From Nostocoides sp039812405 (lineage in GTDB: Bacteria > Actinomycetota > Actinomycetes > Actinomycetales > Dermatophilaceae): a stretch of 12,854 nt of DNA. The position numbers and the translations under genes are program-made. Shown piece by piece: positions 1-6,131 of this stretch (its first letter is position 1; each line of letters starts with the position of its first letter). Where the stretch lies: the NCBI GenBank assembly GCA_039812405.1, contig JBDIAL010000100.1, positions 1 to 12,854 of the forward strand, written 5' to 3'. A model generated the notes under the pieces. That model saw only the letters and a list, made by a program, of their open reading frames with translations, ran no database searches and was not told the origin of the DNA.

Positions 1-818
1 GCGCGGGCCGCGGCCCGGGCCCGCCGGCGCGCCGTGGGCAGGTCGTCGCGCATGAGCGCGCACATCGCGAGGTCGAGGGCGATGTCGCCCTCGTCGAGCC
101 GCAGCCGCTCCCGCCGGGCCGTCGCGAGGGCCTCGGTGAGCATCGCCTCGGCCCGCTCGAGGAGGCCGGCGTCGAGGAGGACGAGCGCGTGGTCGAGCCG
201 GGCCCGGGCCCGGCTCACGTCGACGTCCATGGCGTCGGCCGCCTCCATGAGCCGCAGCGCCTCGGGCAGGTGGCCGGCGAAGTACTCGAGGCAGCCGAGG
301 TTGTGCCGGGCCTTGAACTGCTCGCCGGCCAGTCCGTTGGCGCGGGCCAGGTCGAGCGCCGCCTCCAGGTCGCGGCGGCCCGCCTCGAGGTGGAGGACCG
401 ACAGGTTGCCGTAGCCCCGGTTGAGCAGGGCCGCGCAGGCCTGGGACGGCGTGAGCGTCGGGAGACCGGCGTCGATGTCGGCCAGGGCGGCCAGGGCGCT
501 CTCCCAGTCCCCCGACACGAGGTGGATCGCGCTCTCCTGGACGTAGGTCAGGGTCGTCGCGCGGAGGGAGCCCGCGATGGTGGACGCCTCCCGGGCCTCC
601 CCGAGCACGCGCAGCGCGCCCGGTCGACCCGTCGTCGCGAGGACGGACAGCGACAGGGTCGTGAGGAGCCGGGCCCGCAGCTCGGCGGTCGCCGGGTCGC
701 CGTCCGGGTCGCCGCCCGGGGCATCGAGGCGGCGCAGGGCTCGCCGGAGGGTGCGCTGGGCCCGGGCATACCGGCCCGCCGTGTTGTCGGCGATGCCCTC
801 CTCGAGCAGTCGCGTCAC
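1..818 (-). CDS. TPR-repeat protein, probable N-terminal part of a TPR-CHAT protease (partial)
   Basis: The open frame runs to the window edge (about 272 codons seen), so the 3' end is missing. The protein is made almost entirely of paired amphipathic helices: an opening segment LLEEGIADNTAGRYARAQ, then LLNRGYGNLSVLHLEAGR, then FKARHNLGCLEYFAGHLPEA, then ALVLLDAGLLERAEAM. These are the spacing and residues of tetratricopeptide repeats. The pattern matches the N-terminal halves of actinobacterial proteins that end in a caspase-like CHAT domain, but that domain would lie outside the window and is inferred. I chose the GTG at 818, which gives an N-terminus of MTRLLEEGIADN. An AGGAGG lies just after the upstream stop but has no ATG, GTG or TTG at the right distance, so the start is uncertain. 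It is the fourth gene of the subtilisin/sigma operon, 49 bases after the previous stop. It is probably a cytosolic sensor or effector scaffold. Confidence 0.75.
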   Translation of the reverse strand, partial: MTRLLEEGIADNTAGRYARAQRTLRRALRRLDAPGGDPDGDPATAELRARLLTTLSLSVLATTGRPGALRVLGEAREASTIAGSLRATTLTYVQESAIHLVSGDWESALAALADIDAGLPTLTPSQACAALLNRGYGNLSVLHLEAGRRDLEAALDLARANGLAGEQFKARHNLGCLEYFAGHLPEALRLMEAADAMDVDVSRARARLDHALVLLDAGLLERAEAMLTEALATARRERLRLDEGDIALDLAMCALMRDDLPTARRRARAAAR

Positions 819-867
819 CTCTGCCTGGACGCCCTCGATGCCCTGTATGCCGACGGGGACCGACCTC

Positions 868-1380
868 CTAGACCTCGATCGCCGGCGTGATGACCGGCTG
901 GGCGCCGGGGTCGTCCAGCGACCGGAGGACGAAGTGGACGAGCCCGCGCTCGACGGACTCGAAGACGAACCGTCCCTCGGAGTCGGTGCGCGTCACCCGG
1001 GTCCGCGACCGCTCCCGCAGCTCGACCTCGACCCGGACGTCGGTGACCCAGCCCGAGATGCGGCACCGGCTGCCCCGGCCGTTCTCGATGGACACCATGG
1101 CGGACAGGTTGTCGCTGGCGAAGGTGACCGTCGAGGCCCGGTTGTAGTCGGTCGAGCGGAGGCCGGCGAGCGCGTCGGCCGCGACGATGGAGGCGACCTC
1201 GGCCTCGAGGGCGGCGACGGTCATGGCGAACTTGGAGCGCTCGGCGAGGTCGGCGGGCACCGGGTCGTTCTCCTCGAAGACGTCCCGCAGGACGGCGAGG
1301 ACGGAGGCGTCGGTCGCGTCGAGCGGCAGGTCGGAGCCCGGCTCGGGACGCAGGTCGGGACGCTCGTCGGACGGTGCCAT
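868..1380 (-). CDS. Small two-part protein with C-terminal beta-sandwich-like (carboxypeptidase-regulatory-like) segment
   Basis: 170 residues with no signal peptide or membrane segment. Residues about 24-75 are helical and acidic (VLAVLRDVFEENDPVPADLAE, then a heptad-like stretch ALEAEVASIVAADALAG). The second half (about 83-170) alternates short beta-strands with turns: TVTFASDNLSAMVSIE, CRISGWVTDVRVEVELRE, RTDSEGRFVFESVERGLVHF. The step from a D-x-x-G-R-F turn to a strand is typical of carboxypeptidase-regulatory-like or transthyretin-like folds. From memory, similar small hypothetical proteins sit beside sigma factors and TPR-CHAT genes in actinobacteria. The ATG at 1380 lies one base after the sigma factor stop and has GGAGG six bases upstream. 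No catalytic motif is visible. It could be an adaptor, an anti-sigma-like partner or a substrate of the neighbouring protease. The gene is secure; its function is unknown. Confidence 0.75.
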   Translation of the reverse strand: MAPSDERPDLRPEPGSDLPLDATDASVLAVLRDVFEENDPVPADLAERSKFAMTVAALEAEVASIVAADALAGLRSTDYNRASTVTFASDNLSAMVSIENGRGSRCRISGWVTDVRVEVELRERSRTRVTRTDSEGRFVFESVERGLVHFVLRSLDDPGAQPVITPAIEV

Positions 1381-1381
1381 C

Positions 1382-1978
1382 TCAGGCCTCCTTCCACGCG
1401 GGGTCGGCGCAGAGCGCCGCGCGCAGCTTGGCCAGACAGCGGCCGCGGGTCGGGCCGATCGAGCCCACCGGCATACCGAGTGCCTCGGCGACCCGCGCGT
1501 AGTCGGGCCGCTCCGCGAGGGCGATGACGCGCAGCAGGGCCCGGCACCGCTCGGGCAGGGTGCTGTAGTGCCGCCACACGACCTGCTGCGTCTCCCCGCG
1601 GAGCAGCAGGTCCTCGGGCCCGGGTGACGGCTCCTCGACCGCGGCGTCGAGCACGTCGGTCGGGTCGACGAGATCCACCCGACGGACCCGCTTGCCGACG
1701 ACCCACGCCTCCCGGCGGGTCGTCGTGATGAGCCACTTGAGGATGGCCTGCGGGTCGTCGATGCGGTCGACGTGCTGGACGAGCCGCAGCCAGGTCGTCT
1801 GCACGACGTCCTCGGCCTCCGCGGTCGTCAGGCCCTGGGCGCGGGCCGTATGCCACAGGAGCGCGGTCGCGAGGTCGACGAGCTCGGACATCCCTGTCGG
1901 GTCGCCCGACCGGTAGGACTCGAAGGCCGTCGCCGCCCGGAGCGCCAGCCCTCCCGCGCTGGCCCCGGCCTGCATCAT
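1382..1978 (-). CDS. ECF-like RNA polymerase sigma-70 family factor
   Basis: 198 residues. Region 2 covers about residues 34-92 and holds the core-binding helix GLTTAEAEDVVQTTWLRLVQ and the -10-recognising helix AILKWLITTTRREAW. A linker with an acidic, proline-rich stretch (about 102-130) follows. Region 4 covers about 140-188, with LPERCRALLRVIALAERPDYARVAEALGMP as its helix-turn-helix that would read a -35 element. Size and two-domain layout fit a group 4 sigma factor. The ATG at 1978 overlaps the subtilisin stop (ATGA) and has GGAGAGG five bases upstream, so the two genes are translationally coupled. No classical zinc-binding anti-sigma factor is seen beside it. The neighbouring protease or the 170-residue protein may therefore control its activity, and it may drive its own operon. 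The frame stays open far upstream, but that part is antisense-frame shadow of the protease gene. Confidence 0.9.
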   Translation of the reverse strand: MMQAGASAGGLALRAATAFESYRSGDPTGMSELVDLATALLWHTARAQGLTTAEAEDVVQTTWLRLVQHVDRIDDPQAILKWLITTTRREAWVVGKRVRRVDLVDPTDVLDAAVEEPSPGPEDLLLRGETQQVVWRHYSTLPERCRALLRVIALAERPDYARVAEALGMPVGSIGPTRGRCLAKLRAALCADPAWKEA

Positions 1979-3627
1979 GACGTCCTCTCCAGGACGGCCG
2001 CGACCGCTCGGCCCGCCTGGGCGACCCGCTCGGTGCTCGACGTCGTCCCGGGGCGGGGACCGAGCACGCTCGCCACCTCCCCGGCGATGGCCGGAGCGGC
2101 GAACGACGTCCCGCCCCAGACCCCGAAGCCGCACGAGTAGTTGTCGGGGTCCTGTCCGCCCCGGGCGGGGTAGCCCGGCGCCGACACCGGACAGCCGGTG
2201 TAGGTCAGCCCCTGGAGGCTGCCGTTGAGCGTCGTCGGCATCGTGCTCACGACGGCCGTCGCGGGACGGTAGGTCGTCACCCACGAGCCGGTGTTGGAGA
2301 AGGCCGCGACGACCGAGCCGCCGGTCGTGTCGGCCCCGACCGCGACGATGGGCGCCTGGTTGTCGCCGACCCGGGAGAAGCCCGCGGGGTAGAACGGGGT
2401 GTCGGTCGCGCTGTTGCCGGCCGCGGCGACGACCACGACGCCGAGGCTGGTCAGCGCGGTGAGCGCCTGCGCGAGGCCGGACTCGTCGGTGAACGCCCCC
2501 GGTGTCTCGTGGTAGTAGCCGAGTGACAGCGAGACGACGTCGACGGTGCGGTCCGCGGCCCCGGCCTGGAGCGCGAGCAGCTGGCGCAGGTAGAGCGCGG
2601 ACAGCGCGTCGATGACGTCGACCTCGTCGGCCGCGCCGTCGCCGTACATGACGGGCACCGAGAGGACGTCGGCACCGGGGCAGCGCTGCCGGACGATCCC
2701 GGTGACGAAGGTGCCGTGCCCGGCGACCGGGTCGAGCTCGCCCCCGATCGGGTCCACCGTGCGACCCGTCAGCTCGGGGTCGACGGAGGGCTCGAAGCGC
2801 AGCCCGATGCGCGGCCCGCCCGGCGCGACGAGGACGTCGCGGTCGACGCCCGCGGCATACCACGGGTGCGTGCCCGTGCCCGTGTCAAGCACCGCGACGA
2901 CCGGGCCGGAGCCCGTGGCGGCCGCCGTCCGCGGGTCGGGTCCGCCCCACACGACGGGGATCCGGCCGCCGCCGGGGTCCGCTCCGACGCCCTGCGCGTA
3001 GCCCACGCCCTGGGCATACCCGACCCCCTGCGCGTAGCCCACCCCCTGGGCATACCCGACCCCCTGGGCATACCCCACGCCCTGCGCGTAGCCGGAGACC
3101 ATGCAGACGTGGCTCAGCCCCACCCCGGTGAGCACCTCGGCGTTGTCGCCGATGGCCCGGGATCGCTGCAGCAGCTCCCAGGCGTCGAGCGGCGCCTGGA
3201 CGCGACCGGGCACCGGCTCGATGACGACCGTCGTCGAGGCCGCCCGGTCGAGCAGCGTGATCCAGTTGTCCGGCACCGCGCCCCGCAGGAACGCGCGCTG
3301 GGCGAAGCGCCGCACCGCCGACCCGGCGTCGCCGCCGCGAGGGGTCCGCAGGAAGGCCGGGGGGACGATCTGGAGGGTGTATGCCTTCTCGTCCATGCCA
3401 CTGCGCAGCGCCGCGACGGCGGCGTCCGCGCGCCCTCCGGGGAGCCCCGGCACGACGAGCCGGTCCTGCCGGTAGACCGTCGGCTCGAGCGGCTGGTCAC
3501 CCGCCCATACCGCGGTGCTCGGGTCCAGCACGACCGCGCCGAGCCGGCGCACCGCGGTCGGCGGCACGAAGAACCGCGCCGGCGCGCTCAGGCCGGGGAC
3601 GGAGGGCTGCGGGGGCTCGCCTGCCAT
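1975..3627 (-). CDS. Cytosolic subtilisin-like serine protease (S8 family) with hexapeptide repeat
   Basis: 550 residues. The catalytic triad is intact: D248 in VVAVLDTG, H304 in GHGTFVTG and S508 in GGTSFAAP. The oxyanion N405 lies in AAAGNSA. Residues 1-175 form a conserved-looking N-terminal domain that does not resemble a standard I9 propeptide. Residues 180-215 are six perfect YAQGVG copies linking it to the protease domain. There is no signal peptide and no membrane segment, so the enzyme should act inside the cell, which is unusual for subtilisins. The ATG at 3627 has GAGGAGAG three bases upstream. The gene opens the operon and overlaps the sigma factor gene by four bases. Likely roles are regulated cleavage of a partner, such as an adjacent gene product, or limited proteolysis under stress. 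The protease family is certain; the role is inference. Confidence 0.93.
   Translation of the reverse strand: MAGEPPQPSVPGLSAPARFFVPPTAVRRLGAVVLDPSTAVWAGDQPLEPTVYRQDRLVVPGLPGGRADAAVAALRSGMDEKAYTLQIVPPAFLRTPRGGDAGSAVRRFAQRAFLRGAVPDNWITLLDRAASTTVVIEPVPGRVQAPLDAWELLQRSRAIGDNAEVLTGVGLSHVCMVSGYAQGVGYAQGVGYAQGVGYAQGVGYAQGVGYAQGVGADPGGGRIPVVWGGPDPRTAAATGSGPVVAVLDTGTGTHPWYAAGVDRDVLVAPGGPRIGLRFEPSVDPELTGRTVDPIGGELDPVAGHGTFVTGIVRQRCPGADVLSVPVMYGDGAADEVDVIDALSALYLRQLLALQAGAADRTVDVVSLSLGYYHETPGAFTDESGLAQALTALTSLGVVVVAAAGNSATDTPFYPAGFSRVGDNQAPIVAVGADTTGGSVVAAFSNTGSWVTTYRPATAVVSTMPTTLNGSLQGLTYTGCPVSAPGYPARGGQDPDNYSCGFGVWGGTSFAAPAIAGEVASVLGPRPGTTSSTERVAQAGRAVAAVLERTS
2983..3090 (-). repeat. Six tandem 18-bp units coding (YAQGVG)6
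   Basis: Six in-frame 18-bp units lie between the N-terminal domain and the S8 catalytic domain. The peptide is perfectly conserved but the DNA is not. Tyr-Ala is written either TAC-GCG (units 1, 4, 6) or TAT-GCC (units 2, 3, 5), never TAC-GCC or TAT-GCG. Gly and Val codons also vary. The peptide is therefore under selection or was recently homogenised, with synonymous drift. It would make a flexible Gly/Tyr-rich linker, or a low-complexity segment that could mediate self-association or be a cleavage site. Confidence 0.95.
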
Positions 3628-3672
3628 GGTCTCTCCTCGAGATGCCGGCCGGAGGACCAGGGGGCGATCCTC

Positions 3673-3746
3673 GGTGACCAGCGTAGTGACGGGGTCCGGT
3701 GCCGTGTGCGCACGCGGCGCCGATATCTGTGAGGAGGCCGGTCACC
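3673..3746. promoter_or_regulatory. Inverted repeats upstream of the subtilisin operon
   Basis: A GGTGACC at 3673-3679 and its inverse GGTCACC at 3740-3746 flank a near-palindrome, CCGTGTGCGCACGCGG, at 3702-3717 (one mismatched pair around the core GTGCGCAC). They lie 46-119 bases upstream of the subtilisin ATG, in the gap between divergent genes, so they are candidate regulatory sites for the operon. No clear -35/-10 pair could be assigned for the minus strand. Confidence 0.3.
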
Positions 3747-3773
3747 CGACGCTGATACGACGACCCACCTCCC

Positions 3774-3822
3774 TAAATAACACAAGATATATTGCACAAA
3801 ATTATTTGTGTATGCTCTCGAC
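3774..3822 (+). promoter_or_regulatory. AT-rich promoter with palindromic operator for the ArsR regulator
   Basis: This is the most AT-rich patch of the window. It holds a perfect palindrome CACAAAATTATTTGTG (3795-3810), itself nested in outer ACACAA (3780-3785)/TTGTGT (3806-3811) arms. A -10-like TATGCT (3811-3816) ends seven bases before the ATG at 3823, and there is no Shine-Dalgarno, which fits a leaderless transcript. The palindrome abuts the putative -10, as expected for autorepression by the ArsR-type protein encoded just downstream. The same patch may also carry the divergent promoter of the subtilisin operon. Confidence 0.6.
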
Positions 3823-4446
3823 ATGCCTTCTCCTGAGCCCTTGCCCACGCCCGCCACGTCAGGACCGAGCGCCCCTCCCACTGCGGACGCGCTGGAGGCC
3901 CTGCGCGTGATCGCCCATCCCGCCAGGGTCGCGCTCTACGAACTGCTCGTGCTCCACGGACCGGCCACCGTCTCCCAACTGGCCGCGGGTGCGGGTCTCG
4001 CCGTGGGTTCAGCCAGCTACCACCTCAAGCAGCTCCATGCGGCCGGATACGTGGAGGATGCCTCGGCCGGGCAGGTCGACGGTCGGACGCAGTGGTGGCG
4101 CGCGGTGCGCGGCGGGCTCCGATGGGAGCCGGTGGACTTCATCGGCAGCGCGGCCGGGCGCGAGGTGTCGTCGACCGCCCAGCGCGTCCTGTGGGCCCGA
4201 CGGCTGGAGCGTCTCACGTCGTGGCTGGAGACATGGCACACGTTCGAGCGGCCCTGGGTCGAGGCTGCCCTCGAGTCGGACGTCTACCTGCGGCTGACCC
4301 CTGCAGAGCTGGCGGAGCTGGGTGAGCAGCTGACCGCCCTCACCCGACACTGGGCCGAGCGGTCGGAGCAGACCGCGACGACCGACCCCGACTCTCGGCC
4401 CGTCCTCGTGATGATGAGTGCCTTCCCGGTCGGGCATGACATGTAG
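3823..4446 (+). CDS. ArsR-family winged-helix transcriptional regulator
   Basis: 207 residues. After a proline-rich tail, residues about 22-95 form a winged helix. ALRVIAHPARVALYELLVLHG is the opening helix pair, ATVSQLAAGAGLAVGSASYHLKQLHAAGYV is the helix-turn-helix with its SxYHLKxL recognition helix, and a beta-wing ends in QWWRAVRGG. The rest (about 100-200) is helical and likely serves dimerisation or ligand sensing. No CXC metal-site motif is present, so a metalloregulatory role is not supported; an organic ligand or drug is more likely. The ATG at 3823 is preferred over the GTG at 3808, which lies inside the operator palindrome. The gene overlaps the downstream MFS gene by 11 bases, and the pair looks like a self-regulated efflux cassette. 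Codons such as GGA, CTT and GCA are commoner than in neighbouring genes. Confidence 0.88.
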   Translation: MPSPEPLPTPATSGPSAPPTADALEALRVIAHPARVALYELLVLHGPATVSQLAAGAGLAVGSASYHLKQLHAAGYVEDASAGQVDGRTQWWRAVRGGLRWEPVDFIGSAAGREVSSTAQRVLWARRLERLTSWLETWHTFERPWVEAALESDVYLRLTPAELAELGEQLTALTRHWAERSEQTATTDPDSRPVLVMMSAFPVGHDM

Positions 4447-5659
4447 GACGCCCGCGGGGCCGACGGCCCGTCGGCTCCTTCCCTACCTGTGTGGTCTCTT
4501 CGCTGACCTCACGGGTGACCAGGCCTGGTTCGTCGCGCTCGCGTGGAGTGCATCCCAGGCCGGCGGCGACGCCCGAGCCGGAGTCATCGTCGCCCTGGGC
4601 ACCGCTCCGCGCCTCGTCGCCCTGCTGCCGGCCGGAGGTCTTGTCGACCGGGTAGGAGCCCTCCGTGCCGCACAGGGCGCTCAGGCGGCCCGGATCGTCG
4701 TCATGTGCGCAGCCCTCGGTGTCGGAATGCGCTCTCCTCACGACCCGGTCCTCCTGGGAGCCCTGGCCATGATGTTCGGGCTTGCCGACGCCCTCCGACT
4801 GCCCGCTGCAGGGGCGTTGCTTCCGGCCATCGTGTCGCCGGAGTCTCTGACGAGGAGCCAGGGACTCGTGTCGGCCGTCAACCGAGCGGCTGTCGTCGCC
4901 GCGGGGCCGGCCGCCGGGCTGGCCCTCGCAGCCGGTGGTCTGCGTGCCGTGGCGGCGGTCAACGTCCTCCTGTTCGGCTTGGCCATGACCCTGTTCGGGT
5001 TCCTGCGGCGGCACGCGCCCTCGGGACCACGCGTCGGCACGCCAGGACACCATCACATCGCGGAGGGCTTGCGCTCCGTGCTGCGCCACCCACGCCTGCT
5101 GGCGATGCTGCTGACGGCGACGGCACTCAACCTGGCGCTCTCGGGTCCGCTCGACCTCGGCCTCGTCCTTCGGGTGGAGCACGAGGGATGGAGCCCACGG
5201 ACGCTGGGAGCCCTCCTGGCGGTGTTCGGCGCTGCTGCCACCCTCGGCGCGCTGTCACTGTGGGTCTACCAGCCTCGCTGTCATCGCGCACTGGCGGGAT
5301 ACCTGTGGTCCGCCCTCGCGGGAGCCGGCCTTGCAGTCGCCGGATCCGCACCCACCCTTCGCGCCACAGCCATCGGGCTCGGCGTCTCGGGCTTCGCGCT
5401 GGGTCCGGCCGGAGCACTGCTGCTCGGAACGGTTCAGTCCGAGACGGCACCGGAGCTGATGGGTCGGATGATGGGTCTGGTGACTCTGGCCTCCGTCGGA
5501 GTGACGCCGGTCGGGCTCGTCGGATTCGGCCTGCTCGCCGGTGCCACGAGCGCCACGACCGCGTTCGTCGTCTCGTCGGGGCTCGTCATGGCGATCTCAG
5601 TCGGCTGCGCCTGCGCGCCCCGGCTGCGGGCCCCCATGCTCCCGGGCGACGAACCGTGA
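4436..5659 (+). CDS. Major facilitator superfamily transporter, probable exporter
   Basis: 407 residues, hydrophobic throughout, with about ten to twelve membrane spans in two halves separated by a basic, His-containing loop (HAPSGPRVGTPGHHHIAEGL). Features of drug-exporter-type MFS proteins are the DLTGDQAWFVALAW first span and the motif-A-like LVDRVGALRAAQGAQAARIVV loop after span 2. A second-half counterpart is the VYQPRCHRALAGYLW loop. The fold resembles the EntS/MFS_3 group, but the substrate cannot be read from sequence. I chose ATG 4436, which overlaps the regulator's end; a GTG at 4418 is an in-frame alternative. Neither has a clear ribosome-binding site, consistent with translational coupling. 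Expression is probably set by the upstream ArsR protein. Confidence 0.88.
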   Translation: MTCRTPAGPTARRLLPYLCGLFADLTGDQAWFVALAWSASQAGGDARAGVIVALGTAPRLVALLPAGGLVDRVGALRAAQGAQAARIVVMCAALGVGMRSPHDPVLLGALAMMFGLADALRLPAAGALLPAIVSPESLTRSQGLVSAVNRAAVVAAGPAAGLALAAGGLRAVAAVNVLLFGLAMTLFGFLRRHAPSGPRVGTPGHHHIAEGLRSVLRHPRLLAMLLTATALNLALSGPLDLGLVLRVEHEGWSPRTLGALLAVFGAAATLGALSLWVYQPRCHRALAGYLWSALAGAGLAVAGSAPTLRATAIGLGVSGFALGPAGALLLGTVQSETAPELMGRMMGLVTLASVGVTPVGLVGFGLLAGATSATTAFVVSSGLVMAISVGCACAPRLRAPMLPGDEP

Positions 5660-5661
5660 GA

Positions 5662-5688
5662 CCCGGCGAGAAAAGTTCTTCGTCCGGG
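5662..5688 (+). terminator. Hairpin just after the MFS stop codon
   Basis: CCCGGCGA (5662-5669) pairs with TCG-T-CCGGG (5680-5688), with one bulged T and a loop GAAAAGTTCT. It starts three bases after the stop. There is no U-tract, which is common for terminators in GC-rich actinobacteria. It is a plausible terminator of the regulator/exporter transcript. Confidence 0.4.
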
Positions 5689-5757
5689 ATGTATCTGGCC
5701 GGCGGGCTGCCCCTCCTACTGGGTGTCGGCACGCGACAGGGACGCGGACCGACCGGA

Positions 5758-5857
5758 CGTCGGAGCAAGGGGCGGCTTCGTCGCTCGACGCCGTAACAGG
5801 TGAGAAGGCCCCGGTTCGGAAGGGATACCCGGTCCGCGCCGAACCGCGGCACACCTG
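5758..5857. other. Structured non-coding segment: two successive stem-loops
   Basis: This lies in a 472-base gap (5660-6131) in which I see no convincing gene. The first stem is CGTC-g-GAGC (5758-5766) with GCTCGACG (5783-5790). The second is a layered structure: CAGGTG (5797-5802) with CACCTG (5852-5857), GCC (5808-5810) with GGC (5848-5850), and a perfect CGGTTCGG (5812-5819) with CCGAACCG (5839-5846), leaving a 19-base apical loop. It could be part of a non-coding RNA, a leader or an attenuator. No known riboswitch was recognised. Confidence 0.4.
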
Positions 5858-5875
5858 ATCGGCATGGCAGCCGTC

Positions 5876-5919
5876 CGTCGTCGGTCCTGCTCCTGCAGGG
5901 GGGAGCGGGACCGACGACG
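5876..5919. terminator. Very strong hairpin, 18-bp stem
   Basis: CGTCGTCGGTCC (5876-5887) is perfectly complementary to 5908-5919. After one T/G pair (a U-G wobble in the plus-strand RNA) the stem continues as GCTCC (5889-5893) with GGAGC (5902-5906), closing a TGCAGGGG loop. The near-perfect 18-bp stem is much longer than expected by chance. It could end transcription arriving from upstream, be part of a small RNA, or be a protein-binding inverted repeat upstream of the universal stress protein. No U-tract follows. Confidence 0.5.
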
Positions 5920-6131
5920 AGCGGCCGCCCACCACGACCCCCTCCGACCGGCTGCCGTCGCACCGAGCGCACCCAGGTGACACACGGAAAACACTCAGGT
6001 GTCGCGCATACCCGACCCAGCGCTCGGGACTACGGTGGAGGACGCGGGCCACGGACGGTTCGTGACGGCGCTGGAGGCCAGCTCGGCTGACACCTACGTC
6101 GCCCCGACGAAGCACGGGAGCGTCAACGCAG

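Noticed and set aside
1979..2863. Apparent 295-codon N-terminal extension of the sigma factor
   Set aside because: It lies wholly in another frame of the subtilisin gene and is Arg-rich without motifs. The ATG at 1978 has a good ribosome-binding site and an ATGA overlap.
2983..3090. Repeat array with a CRISPR-like look
   Set aside because: The units are 18 bp, contiguous without spacers, and in frame with a conserved hexapeptide inside a gene.
2716..3732. Long plus-strand reading frame (338 codons) opposite the subtilisin gene
   Set aside because: Composition is Arg/Ala/Pro-rich with no domain. It mirrors the codon structure of the real minus-strand gene, which has an intact catalytic triad.
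5812..5846. GGTTCGG-containing stem considered as a tRNA T-arm
   Set aside because: No acceptor, D or anticodon arm can be placed around it, and the loop is 19 bases.
6024..6036. TCGGGACTACGGT, resembling half of a DosR/DevR hypoxia box upstream of the stress gene
   Set aside because: Only the first half fits. The second half (GGTGGAGG) does not give the expected inverted GGTCCC arm. Worth a motif scan, but not supportable by eye.
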